18,782 nucleotides of DNA, from NCBI GenBank assembly GCA_036655355.1, contig JAVVQG010000022.1, forward strand, positions 1 to 18,782, given 5' to 3'. Made by a program: the position numbers and the translations under genes. This DNA comes from JAUNSR01 sp036655355. Lineage in GTDB: Bacteria; Bacteroidota; Bacteroidia; Bacteroidales; JAUNSR01. This document shows positions 1 through 7,563 of the stretch, in pieces. The notes below the pieces were generated by a model, which was given only the letters and a program-made list of their open reading frames with translations, was not told the origin of the DNA and searched no databases. How positions within the stretch are numbered: position 1 is the first letter of the stretch; every line of letters starts with the position of its first letter.

Positions 1-53
1 CGAAAGACAGCAGATTTACAGTCTGCCCCATTTGGCCACTCTGGTATTCGCCC
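1..53 (-). tRNA. tRNA-Tyr (GTA), 5' part only
   Basis: Read on the minus strand, the sequence runs from a 7-nt acceptor strand GGGCGAA (53-47) through TA, a D-arm and an anticodon arm containing GACTGTAAATC, giving anticodon GTA for tyrosine. The window starts inside or just after the anticodon stem and variable arm, so the T-arm and the 3' acceptor strand lie outside. Tyrosine tRNAs have a long variable arm, consistent with TGTCTTTCG following the anticodon stem. A well-formed promoter lies just upstream at 79-109. Confidence 0.9.
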
Positions 54-78
54 GACACGTTGTGTTTCAAACGTGATG

Positions 79-109
79 CAAAAGTAATGCAATTATTTTA
101 ATTTGCAAA
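79..109 (-). promoter_or_regulatory. Promoter of tRNA-Tyr
   Basis: On the minus strand TTTG (109-106), a 19-nt spacer and TACTTTTG (86-79) match the Bacteroidota primary promoter TTTG-N19-TAnnTTTG exactly. The predicted start lies about 20 nt before the tRNA 5' end. The -33 box and part of the spacer lie inside the last codons of ribH, so the promoter is partly embedded in a coding region. Confidence 0.8.
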
Positions 110-584
110 TCATTTCGTGCATTTTTATTGCAGTAATTGCACATTCGTCACCTTTATTTCCGTGGATACCCCCTGCGCGGTCCAGTGACTGTTGCATGGT
201 GTCGGTAGTTAAAACACCGAAGATGAAAGGGATATCGAACTCTACGTTCAACAAAGTCATGCCTTGAGTCACACCTTGACAAACGTAATCAAAATGTGGA
301 GTATCTCCTCTTACAACACATCCAAGTGTGATTACTGCATCCGGTTTTTTCATCAAAGCCATTTGGCGTGCGCCAAAAGTGAGTTCAAAAGTTCCCGGTA
401 CGCGGCTCACTAAAATGTTTTCTTCTTTCACACCGTGCTTCTCTAAGGTGTCTATCGCACCTTTCAGAAGTGCTTCGGTGATATTGCTGTTCCACTCTGC
501 CACTACGATTCCTACGCTCATCGCGGAAGCGTCAGGTACTGTTGTCGGGTCATAAGCCGACAGGTTCTGATAAGCTGTAGCCAT
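93..584 (-). CDS. ribH: 6,7-dimethyl-8-ribityllumazine synthase
   Basis: Catalyses the penultimate step of riboflavin synthesis: condensation of 5-amino-6-ribitylaminouracil with 3,4-dihydroxy-2-butanone 4-phosphate to 6,7-dimethyl-8-ribityllumazine, in a cytoplasmic oligomer. The 163-residue length is normal for the family. Visible hallmarks are the early V-x-E-W-N segment with the ring-stacking aromatic W31, VPGTFELTFGA around 62-72 for phosphate and substrate binding, and CVVRGDTPHFDYVC with the expected catalytic His97. The C-terminal NKGDECA stretch is also typical. It lies 170 bp downstream of the TPR gene on the same strand, but a terminator (661-713) separates them and no TAnnTTTG promoter is visible in 585-660, so its transcription start is unclear. 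The rest of the riboflavin pathway is not in the window. Confidence 0.97.
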   Translation of the reverse strand: MATAYQNLSAYDPTTVPDASAMSVGIVVAEWNSNITEALLKGAIDTLEKHGVKEENILVSRVPGTFELTFGARQMALMKKPDAVITLGCVVRGDTPHFDYVCQGVTQGMTLLNVEFDIPFIFGVLTTDTMQQSLDRAGGIHGNKGDECAITAIKMHEMICKLK

Positions 585-609
585 ATATTAATAAGGTCGG
601 AATAGGTTT

Positions 610-655
610 GGCCTTCCGAGAAGCCTTCCGGAGAAACGGGCCTCCGGATAGCCCG
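610..655 (-). repeat. Structured ribH leader with three short repeats
   Basis: Three imperfect copies of CCGGARGGC on the minus strand (639-647, 623-631, 610-618) lie between the upstream terminator and ribH. Two stems exclude each other: CGGGC/GCCCG (637-641 with 651-655) and CCGGAG/CTCCGG (628-633 with 642-647). There is no FMN riboswitch consensus. The function is unknown; it could control ribH or be a degenerate repeat. Confidence 0.45.
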
Positions 656-660
656 ATATA

Positions 661-713
661 CTAAAAAAGAAACCACGAATGGCAATAACGTGTGTTATTT
701 GCTATTCGTGGTT
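661..713 (-). terminator. Rho-independent terminator after the TPR gene
   Basis: On the minus strand, AACCACGAATAGC (713-701) pairs with GCCATTCGTGGTT (683-671), and the stem continues inward through AATAAC/GTTATT with one bulge. It is followed directly by TCTTTTTTAG (670-661). The stem is long and the U-tract good. Confidence 0.85.
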
Positions 714-753
714 CAAAGATACGAAATCGATGCTTAAATCAACGATTCAGATC

Positions 754-1437
754 TTATTTTGAAAGATTTGCTCTTTCGATATATTTTTCGATATCCGCTC
801 CTTCCATTGAAGTTGAGTAGTTATCCTTGATTGTCTGGTAAGCTTTAAGCGCAGATTTCTTATCGCCAAGACTTTCGTATGCGATTCCTGCTTTTTTAAG
901 ATAAAGAGGAGATAGCAATTCGTTCTGAGCGCGAGAAGCCGCTTTTTCAAAGAAGTTGATACCCTCTTTTACATTTCCCAATTCAACATAGCAATCGCCT
1001 ACCGCACCGATCACTGCCGGAGAAATCAGCAGGTCTTCAGCAGAGAAAGATTTCAAGTGTTTGATCGCTTTTTCATATTCACCCAGTCTCATGTAAGAGA
1101 TACCGGCATATGCTTTTGCCAGATTTCCTGCTTTGGTAGAACCATTTTCATCGATAATCGCTTCGAATCCCATGTAATCGCCACCGTTACCGTCCAAGGC
1201 TACGCGGAAAGAGTCTGCCTGAAAATAGAACTCGCCTCTAAATAGTTCTGCTTGAGCTTTCGCTTCTTTCGGAACGAAATAGAAATGACGCAAGCTGAGG
1301 ATACCTGAAACCGCAATAATTGCAATTAATACTGTAATAAGGATAGGTTTCTGATATTTTTCAATCACCTGTTCTGTTCTAGACAATGCTTCATTTACTT
1401 CGTCTAAGCCGTCGTGTTTTTTGTGCTGATCTGACAT
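754..1437 (-). CDS. Membrane-anchored TPR protein, YfgM-like
   Basis: A 227-residue protein with a charged cytoplasmic N-terminus (1-30), one transmembrane helix at about 31-49 (PILITVLIAIIAVSGIL) and a C-terminal TPR region (about 105-220). The TPR signatures are visible in AYAGISYMRLGEYEKAIKHL, GDCYVELGNVKEGINFFEKA and AGIAYESLGDKKSALKAY. This layout (N-in anchor, soluble TPR domain outside) matches the YfgM/TPR_21 family, whose E. coli member associates with the Sec translocon and periplasmic chaperones. That role here is inference. The gene is divergent from recF with its own promoter at 1558-1565 and a terminator behind it. The family call is fairly firm, the function less so. Confidence 0.82.
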   Translation of the reverse strand: MSDQHKKHDGLDEVNEALSRTEQVIEKYQKPILITVLIAIIAVSGILSLRHFYFVPKEAKAQAELFRGEFYFQADSFRVALDGNGGDYMGFEAIIDENGSTKAGNLAKAYAGISYMRLGEYEKAIKHLKSFSAEDLLISPAVIGAVGDCYVELGNVKEGINFFEKAASRAQNELLSPLYLKKAGIAYESLGDKKSALKAYQTIKDNYSTSMEGADIEKYIERANLSK

Positions 1438-1557
1438 ATTATTGTTCGTTTAAACTTTTTACTGATTTTAACTTCGTGGTTTGCACCTGTTTTACACCCG
1501 AACCGCTTTGTATTGAGCGCTTCATCTGTATGTGTAGGAGGTGATTCCTTCGACAGG

Positions 1558-1565
1558 CAAAAGTA
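1558..1565 (-). promoter_or_regulatory. Promoter -7 box of the TPR gene
   Basis: The minus strand reads TACTTTTG, a full match to TAnnTTTG. A -33 box is only approximate (a TTTC about 20 nt upstream). It predicts a leader of roughly 115 nt before the TPR start codon at 1437. Confidence 0.6.
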
Positions 1566-1647
1566 ATTTATTTATATTTATAAACGAAATTTCGCAGCAA
1601 TTTTTTTTTAACATCTCGGGGCGAACCAAACGCCTCTTTTTTTTGTG

Positions 1648-1655
1648 TAAATTTG
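1648..1655 (+). promoter_or_regulatory. Promoter -7 box of recF
   Basis: TAAATTTG matches TAnnTTTG and would start transcription about 16 nt before the recF ATG at 1678, giving a very short leader. I see no clear TTTG at -33. It is divergent from the TPR promoter 90 bp away. Confidence 0.6.
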
Positions 1656-1677
1656 TGGTGTAAACTAATCAATAGCA

Positions 1678-2793
1678 ATGGTACTTGAACATCTATCTAT
1701 CGTAAATTACAAGAATATTCCGCAGGCGGATCTCTCATTTTCCCCCAATATTAACTGCCTGTTAGGAAATAACGGGATGGGGAAGACCAACCTGTTGGAT
1801 GCGGTATATTATCTTTCTTTTTGCAAAAGTTTTACGAACGTAATCGATTCGCAGAACATCAAGCATGAGGAGGATTTTTTTATGCTGCAGGGAAGATACG
1901 AAGATGTAGATAAGAGAGAGGAGATTTATTGCGGAATGAAAAGACGTTCCAAGAAACAGTTTAAACGCAATAAGAAGGAATACGAACGTTTGTCGGATCA
2001 CATCGGATTCATTCCCTTGGTAATGGTATCACCGGCCGACGCCGAATTGATTTCCGGGGGAAGCGAAGAACGCAGAAAGTTTATGGACTTGGTGATCTCG
2101 CAGTTTGATAAACAATACCTCGATGCGTTGATCCGGTACAACACGGCCCTCCAACAACGTAATGCGTTGCTTAAACAGGAGCCGCCGGTGACGGATCACT
2201 CGCTTTTCGAGATCTGGGAAGAGCAGATGGCCCGGTACGGACGTTTGGTATATGAAAGCCGACGACGTTTTATCGACGGCTTTCTGCCGGTGTTCCAGGA
2301 ATTCTATACCTTTATATCGCAAGGAAAAGAGCAAGTGAGTCTGAATTATACGTCGCACTGTCAGAAAGGCGATTTAGCCCCGATGCTGGCTGAAGTGCGG
2401 CAGCGCGACCAAGTTTTGGGCTACACCACGCGTGGAATTCATAAAGACGATCTGGAGATGAATCTCGGCGAACACCCCATCAAACGAATCGGATCGCAAG
2501 GTCAGAATAAAACATACCTGATTACGCTGAAGCTTGCTCAATTCGATTTTCTCAAGAAAATGGGACCCACAACCCCTATCCTTTTATTGGATGATATTTT
2601 CGATAAGTTGGATGCCGGTAGGGTGAAGCAAATCATCACGCTGGTTTCGGGTGAGCGCTTCGGACAGATTTTTATTACCGATACGAACCGGGAATACCTG
2701 GATGAAATTATCAGACAGCTTCATCACGGTTTTAATCTGTATGGCGTTGAAAATGGTGAGTTCACTTTAATTGAAAGCAATCAAAAGGTATGA
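1678..2793 (+). CDS. recF: DNA replication and repair protein RecF
   Basis: An SMC-like ABC ATPase that binds gapped DNA and, with RecO and RecR, loads RecA at stalled forks. The length of 371 residues is normal. The Walker A motif GNNGMGKT is at 30-37, the ABC signature GSQGQNKT at 272-279 and Walker B ILLLDDIFDKLD around 301-312, with its acidic pair D305/D306. The N-terminal VLEHLSIVNYKNI is the usual RecF strand opening. Its stop overlaps the start of the DUF721 gene (ATGA at 2790-2793), so the two are translationally coupled. The same recF-DUF721 order is seen in other bacteria. It has its own promoter just upstream. Confidence 0.97.
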   Translation: MVLEHLSIVNYKNIPQADLSFSPNINCLLGNNGMGKTNLLDAVYYLSFCKSFTNVIDSQNIKHEEDFFMLQGRYEDVDKREEIYCGMKRRSKKQFKRNKKEYERLSDHIGFIPLVMVSPADAELISGGSEERRKFMDLVISQFDKQYLDALIRYNTALQQRNALLKQEPPVTDHSLFEIWEEQMARYGRLVYESRRRFIDGFLPVFQEFYTFISQGKEQVSLNYTSHCQKGDLAPMLAEVRQRDQVLGYTTRGIHKDDLEMNLGEHPIKRIGSQGQNKTYLITLKLAQFDFLKKMGPTTPILLLDDIFDKLDAGRVKQIITLVSGERFGQIFITDTNREYLDEIIRQLHHGFNLYGVENGEFTLIESNQKV

Positions 2794-3080
2794 TCAAGAG
2801 AAATGCACAGTCGGTAGGTGAGGTTATCCAGGAGTTTCTGAAAGGAGCCAATCTGGAAGCGAAGATATTTGAACAGAAATTATTACGGGCATGGCCTGAG
2901 GTGTTGGGGCATGAAATGGCTTCCTATACCGCCAACCTGTATGTGAAGAATAAAACGTTGTATGTACAGCTTACTTCCGCAGTACTACGCAACGAGTTGA
3001 TGATGTGTCGCGAACGTTTGATTAAGAGTTTGAACGAACGCGTCGGAGCGGAGGTGATTACAAATATTATATTCAGATAA
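2790..3080 (+). CDS. DUF721 protein (DciA-like)
   Basis: A 96-residue cytoplasmic protein of the DUF721 family. It shows the characteristic opening S-x-G-E-V-I-x-E-F-L, a central W-P-E-V-L-G segment and a basic KH-like fold with VKNKTLYVQLTSAVLRNEL. Family members called DciA interact with the replicative helicase DnaB and help its loading, and their gene usually lies beside recF, as here. Whether this short form (the DUF721 domain with little else) loads helicase is inference. It starts inside the recF stop and ends 4 bp before the thioesterase gene, so the three genes probably form one operon. Confidence 0.88.
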   Translation: MIKRNAQSVGEVIQEFLKGANLEAKIFEQKLLRAWPEVLGHEMASYTANLYVKNKTLYVQLTSAVLRNELMMCRERLIKSLNERVGAEVITNIIFR

Positions 3081-3084
3081 TTTT

Positions 3085-3510
3085 ATGGAAACGATTTTCA
3101 GAAACCGTCTGCCGATCCAGTTGAGATTTAACGATATCGACGTGGTAGGTCATGTGAACAATGCCGTTTATTTAAATTTTTTCGATTTGGGTAAGACGGC
3201 ATATTTTGAAGCAGTAAAAGGGGGGCATATTGATTGGTCGGAAACGGATTTCGTGATTCGTCATATCGAAGCCGATTATCAAGTGCCTACATTCTATCGT
3301 GATCAGATAGAGGTGGATACGGCTGTTGTTAAGATCGGAACAAAAAGTATTCAATTGGAGCAACGCATTATCGATACCAAAAACAATGTGGTAAAGTGCG
3401 TTTGTAAAACGGTAATGGTTGGTTTTGACAAAGACACGAATACCGCAAAACCGATCTGCGATTATTGGAAAGATGCCATTCGTGCCTATGAGCAGAATCC
3501 GGAGTTGTGA
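3085..3510 (+). CDS. Hotdog-fold acyl-CoA thioesterase (4HBT/YbgC type)
   Basis: A 141-residue single hotdog domain of the 4-hydroxybenzoyl-CoA thioesterase group, which hydrolyses acyl-CoA or acyl-ACP thioesters. The signature LRFNDIDVVGHVNNAVYLNF is at about 13-32, with the expected catalytic Asp17 and the H-x-N-N-x-x-Y helix start. The long hydrophobic helix and the strand pattern V-x-x-I-x-x-K-S-I-x-L-E-Q fit the fold. The natural substrate cannot be read from sequence; short or medium acyl-CoAs are the usual guess. It is tightly spaced after the DUF721 gene, and no terminator is visible between it and the porin. Confidence 0.88.
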   Translation: METIFRNRLPIQLRFNDIDVVGHVNNAVYLNFFDLGKTAYFEAVKGGHIDWSETDFVIRHIEADYQVPTFYRDQIEVDTAVVKIGTKSIQLEQRIIDTKNNVVKCVCKTVMVGFDKDTNTAKPICDYWKDAIRAYEQNPEL

Positions 3511-3517
3511 ACCATCC

Positions 3518-3573
3518 GATTGCAGTAATGTTATAAAGTAACATATTATAAGGTTTATTCTTACTCTGCAATC
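3518..3573 (+). promoter_or_regulatory. Hairpin leader abutting the porin start codon
   Basis: GATTGCA-GTAA (3518-3528) pairs with TTAC-TC-TGCAATC (3561-3573), leaving a 2-nt bulge. An inner hairpin TGTTA/TAACA spans 3529-3543. The outer stem ends one nucleotide before the ATG at 3575. It may control translation of the porin; no ligand class is recognised. Confidence 0.5.
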
Positions 3574-3574
3574 A

Positions 3575-4885
3575 ATGATATTGAAAAACACTTTACGACT
3601 GTTTATTCTTGTTTCGGCAATTCTTTCCCTCTGTTGTCCGGTTACGCTTCTTGCTCAGCAAGAGCAGCGGGAAGTTGTACCGGGAACCCGGATCACGACG
3701 TTGATTACGGGAAATAAGATGCTTGATTCAACTATTATCAGCGTATTTAAGCGGAATGCGCCTGTTTTATTCAACACGCCCGGATTACCCCGTTTTGCGA
3801 TAGTGGGAAATGATAATAAATTTTATTTCGGGGTGGGTGGTACGATTCGCACCACTTTGTCTTATGATTTTAAGAATCCTATTGACAATGCGATGTATTT
3901 TAAGACGAGCGAGATTCCGATGGATAATCCGCGGGCAAATAATGGGGCGACCCAGTTGGGAGTAGGCGGAAGCAGTTTGTTTTTCAATTTTGTGGCATTG
4001 CCCGGTTCACGGCATCAAGTGGGAGCTTATGTGAATTTTAATTTTGAGAATCCGGACCATGGGTTCTGCCTTCAATATGCATATGTTACCTATGAAGGTT
4101 TTCTGGGTGGATATACATATACTGCTTTTTGCGATGAGGCTGCCGTTCCTCCCACCATTGATATGGAGGGACCTCCGACATTGCCCTTGATTCAAAATGT
4201 AGCTTTACGTTATACGTTTAACCTAAATAATTGGAGTCTAGGGGCTGCCGTGGAGGCACCCACCATTGATGCTACTTTTGACGATCATACAGCTTCTTTA
4301 TCACAGAAATACCCGATTGTTCCCGCTTTTGTTCAGTACTCTTGGCGGGGAGGAGAGAGTTCCGTTCGGGCTTCGGCGGTATTCAGAAATCTGAATTACC
4401 TGAACCGTATAAACGGCGCTTCTGAAGTGTCTACGGGTTGGGGCGCTCAATTGTCGGGGAAAATAACCTCCTCTTTTAATCTGACTACTTATTATCAGGG
4501 CGTATATGGAAAGGGAATTTCCTGTATGATTCAGGATCTTTGTGGGGGCGGACTTGATTTCGTACCCGATTCGGGGAAAGAGGGTGCGATCAAACCGGTG
4601 AAATTAGCCGGAGGGATGTTGGGTTTGCAATATGATTTTAGTGAAAAGGTTTTCTGCTCGGCTACCTATAGCCACGTACGTTGCTATTTTTCAGATTATG
4701 AGGAGGCGCATGTGCCTTGGCGCGAACAGATTCGTTATCTACAATACTTTAATACGAACTTGTTTTGGCGTCTGTCAAAAAACACTCAGTTAGGAGCCGA
4801 ATACATTCACGGACGTAAAGTGATTATGGATAATCAACGAAAAAGCAATAATCGCATTCAGGTGTTGGTACAGTTTGACTTCTAA
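3575..4885 (+). CDS. DcaP-like outer-membrane porin
   Basis: A 436-residue protein with a signal peptide (hydrophobic 5-26, cleavage probably after LLA27 before QQEQ). After a short N-terminal stretch, a series of amphipathic beta strands ends in VQFDF with a terminal Phe, the sorting signal of outer-membrane barrels. Segments such as FYFGVGGTIRTTLSYDF, FFNFVALPGSRHQVGAYVNF and YTYTAFCDEAAVPPTIDMEG resemble the DcaP-like trimeric porin family. The transported solute is unknown; characterised DcaP porins pass negatively charged compounds and are seen in biofilm or stress contexts. It sits after the recF group but is preceded by its own structured leader, and it shares a terminator with the convergent receptor gene. 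Confidence 0.8.
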   Translation: MILKNTLRLFILVSAILSLCCPVTLLAQQEQREVVPGTRITTLITGNKMLDSTIISVFKRNAPVLFNTPGLPRFAIVGNDNKFYFGVGGTIRTTLSYDFKNPIDNAMYFKTSEIPMDNPRANNGATQLGVGGSSLFFNFVALPGSRHQVGAYVNFNFENPDHGFCLQYAYVTYEGFLGGYTYTAFCDEAAVPPTIDMEGPPTLPLIQNVALRYTFNLNNWSLGAAVEAPTIDATFDDHTASLSQKYPIVPAFVQYSWRGGESSVRASAVFRNLNYLNRINGASEVSTGWGAQLSGKITSSFNLTTYYQGVYGKGISCMIQDLCGGGLDFVPDSGKEGAIKPVKLAGGMLGLQYDFSEKVFCSATYSHVRCYFSDYEEAHVPWREQIRYLQYFNTNLFWRLSKNTQLGAEYIHGRKVIMDNQRKSNNRIQVLVQFDF

Positions 4886-4907
4886 CAATACGTCTTTATT
4901 AAAAACG

Positions 4908-4955
4908 AAACCGCCGGAAATATACGGGAGATGATCCCGATAATTCCGGCGGTTT
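4908..4955. terminator. Bidirectional terminator between porin and receptor
   Basis: A 12-bp perfect stem AAACCGCCGGAA/TTCCGGCGGTTT (4908-4919 with 4944-4955) encloses a second stem CGGGA/TCCCG (4925-4929 with 4935-4939). On the minus strand it is followed by TTTCGTTTTTAAT, so it best serves the receptor gene. The plus-strand tail has only a short T-run. Confidence 0.8.
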
Positions 4956-5014
4956 GCACATTATTAATTAACTAAAAACAAACACCCAGTGGTGCTTAAA
5001 TAAAATCCGTCAGG

Positions 5015-7423
5015 TTAGAATTTTACTGAGAACTCAGCCCCGAATGTGATTGGATTGCCCATCTGTACCAGGTTTTTTCCCAATGACTTGAAATAGAAAG
5101 CCTGATAATCGGTATCAGTTAGATTCTTACCCCATAAAGCCAACTCGCAGATTCCTTTGCGAGCGCTGATTTTCGCGCTTAATGTTCCATAGAAATTCTG
5201 ATATTGCGAATTATCTTCTGTCCAGTAGATACGACCCGCTCCGGCATATTGAACATTGAAGTTCATATTGTCTAACCACTTATTTTTAAAGTTAAGCAAG
5301 TAGTTTCCGGCTACGGATACGGTGTGTTTTGGAGCAAAAGGCACATAATTGCCTTTGTAATCGTACGTAACCAATTCAGGTTTGCCGTTTACCGTTTCTT
5401 TTTTCTGTTCTGAATTCTCAAGGAAAGTGGCATGTGTCCATCCGTAATTAGCTGTAAAGGCCAATTCCGGCAGCGGGAAGTATTTAATACCTGCTTCAGC
5501 ACCATAGCTTCTTGATTTACCCGAGTTTTTTGTGATTCGACCTAATCCTTGTTCAGAGAATGTTGAGATCTGTTGGTCGTGAACATCGATGTAAAAAGCG
5601 GAAAGGTCTACATAAAGTGATTTGTCGAAAACTTCCGCTCTGGTTCCGATTTCATAGTTCCAACTATACTCCGGTTTGTATGTTACCAGTTCTCGTTCAT
5701 TCAATTCGGGCGTTTTAGCCATGTCGCGAACACTTTCGGGAATACGGTTTCCCATACCTGCTTTATCGGCCTGATCAACAAATGCACCGATCATGCGACT
5801 CTGGAGTTGGTCTCTGATGGCATCGGAGAACATCTGGAAGTTAAAACCTCCCGCACGATATCCTTTTGAAACGGTAGCATAGGCCATGCATCGGTTATTG
5901 GGCGAATATCGGAGGTCGAATCGCGGCAAAACTTCAAGGTTATCCATACTTTGTTTTCCTTTGATTTGGATATCGATCGTATCCCGGAAGGAGATAATAG
6001 GGCGTGTTCCAGCCGCTGTTTTCATATTCACACCCCCTTTTGCATAGGCTGTAGCATATGAGTTGTAATCGAGCTTGCTTTTCTCATAATCCAGACGAAC
6101 TCCGGCCGAAAGGCTCAATCCTTCAACAAAAAGATTGTCATAAGTAAGTTGCGTGAAACCGGCAGCTCCCCAAGTCGGTGTTTTAAAGTCGCCCGCAATC
6201 ACCATGTTCTCATTCACCAAAGAATCATACATGACGATTGAACCTGCAGGGCCCATTGAAACCTCAGGAATGCGGATGTTGCTGTTGATCATCTCGTCGA
6301 TACCCTGCTTCTTGAAGGTTACGGGTGCATCGGTTTTTAAAGACTGATAGAAGCCGAAAGCCCCCGCCAACCATTTCAGGTTATTGTCTGAAGTGGATTT
6401 GAATACGATTTCATTCGAAGCGGAATGTTGTTTCTGTTTTTGATTTAATGTAAAGATCGACTTTTCTGTAAAGTCCTGATCTAATTTCATGTTGTCGTCA
6501 AAATACTGATATCCTGTTGTGTTGGTTAATGAGAAATTATCAAATCGTTTCTCAACAAAAAGGCTGCTAGAGGACATCAGGCGATCATATGCTCCGGGAT
6601 CATTGTAGTTGACACGTCCGATATTACCATTTTCATCAACTATACGGTACGGATATCCGGCCTGCCAGCTGTATTCAAGATTCGTAGCAAGGTTGATCTT
6701 CGTAGTTGTATTTGGGCGCCAATAGAGTTGGAAACGGCCGTTGGCTGATTTAGTGGAGTCGGCTGCTTCTTGATTTCTTCCATAGTTTTTGAAATAACCA
6801 TCCGAACTCTGGTATTGAGCACTCAAAGAGTAAGCCAGTTTTTCGTTGATTTTACCGTAACGCGATAAATTGGCACGGAAAGAGTTGTAGTTGCCATAGG
6901 ATAACAACACTTTCGTTCCTTCATGGTCAAAAGGTGATTTGGTGTAGATGTTGATTAATCCCGCCATCGTGTTTCTACCATAAAGTGTGCTTTGAGGTCC
7001 GCGCAATACCTCCATACGTTCGATATCAAGAAAATCGAAGTCAAAAATACTTTTATCCAGGTAAGGTATGTTATCCACATACATACCAACCACCGAATTG
7101 TTGGTTCGGGTACCGATTCCGCGAATGTAAATGGCTGTCGTTAGCTTTGAACCGTAATCAGGAATGAAGAAATTGGGAGCTACTGCAGAGAGGTCCTTAA
7201 TGGAGAGTACATTCTGGCGTTCCAATCGCTCTGCATTAAAAACTGAAATGGATGCGGGTGTCTCGAAAATTCGAGCCGCGGCTTTAGGATTCGAAATCAC
7301 TACTACTTCATCCAGTAGCATGTTCTTATAAACGGAAGAGTCTGCCGGAGCGCTTTCATTAGAAGAAAGGACGGTTGAAACTGCTGTTTGCGATAATACC
7401 AATAAGGCGACTAATCTCTTCAT
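5015..7423 (-). CDS. TonB-dependent outer-membrane receptor
   Basis: An 802-residue receptor with a signal peptide (1 to about 20), a TonB-box-like LLDEVVVIS (37-44), a plug domain (about 52-163) and a 22-strand barrel ending in SVKF. Plug landmarks are TPASISVFNAERL, AIYIRGIGTR, VGMYVDNIPYLD and the conserved MEVLRGPQSTLYGRNTMAGL. It is closest in style to siderophore, heme or cobalamin receptors (FyuA/CirA type). It lacks the N-terminal carboxypeptidase-like domain typical of SusC, and no SusD gene lies next to it, so glycan import is unlikely. The substrate is not readable. Upstream lie a probable promoter and a palindrome suggesting a repressor. The adjacent ECF operon is divergent; no FecR-like gene is present. 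Confidence 0.93.
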   Translation of the reverse strand: MKRLVALLVLSQTAVSTVLSSNESAPADSSVYKNMLLDEVVVISNPKAAARIFETPASISVFNAERLERQNVLSIKDLSAVAPNFFIPDYGSKLTTAIYIRGIGTRTNNSVVGMYVDNIPYLDKSIFDFDFLDIERMEVLRGPQSTLYGRNTMAGLINIYTKSPFDHEGTKVLLSYGNYNSFRANLSRYGKINEKLAYSLSAQYQSSDGYFKNYGRNQEAADSTKSANGRFQLYWRPNTTTKINLATNLEYSWQAGYPYRIVDENGNIGRVNYNDPGAYDRLMSSSSLFVEKRFDNFSLTNTTGYQYFDDNMKLDQDFTEKSIFTLNQKQKQHSASNEIVFKSTSDNNLKWLAGAFGFYQSLKTDAPVTFKKQGIDEMINSNIRIPEVSMGPAGSIVMYDSLVNENMVIAGDFKTPTWGAAGFTQLTYDNLFVEGLSLSAGVRLDYEKSKLDYNSYATAYAKGGVNMKTAAGTRPIISFRDTIDIQIKGKQSMDNLEVLPRFDLRYSPNNRCMAYATVSKGYRAGGFNFQMFSDAIRDQLQSRMIGAFVDQADKAGMGNRIPESVRDMAKTPELNERELVTYKPEYSWNYEIGTRAEVFDKSLYVDLSAFYIDVHDQQISTFSEQGLGRITKNSGKSRSYGAEAGIKYFPLPELAFTANYGWTHATFLENSEQKKETVNGKPELVTYDYKGNYVPFAPKHTVSVAGNYLLNFKNKWLDNMNFNVQYAGAGRIYWTEDNSQYQNFYGTLSAKISARKGICELALWGKNLTDTDYQAFYFKSLGKNLVQMGNPITFGAEFSVKF

Positions 7424-7505
7424 AAATTATTGATTGAAAACTAATTAAATTCTTGTGTTTAAACGGTAACGTACCTGTCTGATAAATATATTCATTTTGA
7501 TGTTG

Positions 7506-7536
7506 CAAAATTCGGAAAATAAGATCCGTTAAACAA
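7506..7536 (-). promoter_or_regulatory. Probable promoter of the receptor gene
   Basis: On the minus strand TTGTT (7536-7532), an 18-nt spacer and GAATTTTG (7513-7506) approximate TTTG-N19-TAnnTTTG, with G for T at the first -7 position. It predicts a leader of about 75-80 nt. A palindrome overlaps its upstream edge. Confidence 0.45.
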
Positions 7537-7554
7537 TCACTACTAATAGTGATT
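7535..7554. promoter_or_regulatory. Palindrome, candidate operator of the receptor gene
   Basis: AATCACTA and TAGTGATT are perfect 8-bp inverted arms separated by CTAA. The palindrome touches the probable -33 box of the receptor promoter, a usual position for a repressor or activator. It does not match a classical Fur box, so the regulator is unknown. Confidence 0.5.
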
Positions 7555-7563
7555 TTAGCGTTT

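Noticed and set aside
585..660. FMN riboswitch upstream of ribH
   Set aside because: The region is too short and lacks the conserved AGGG and GAAAUUCC-type blocks of that riboswitch.
5015..7423. SusC-type glycan importer
   Set aside because: No carboxypeptidase-like N-terminal domain and no SusD partner; the plug and size fit siderophore or cobalamin-type receptors better.
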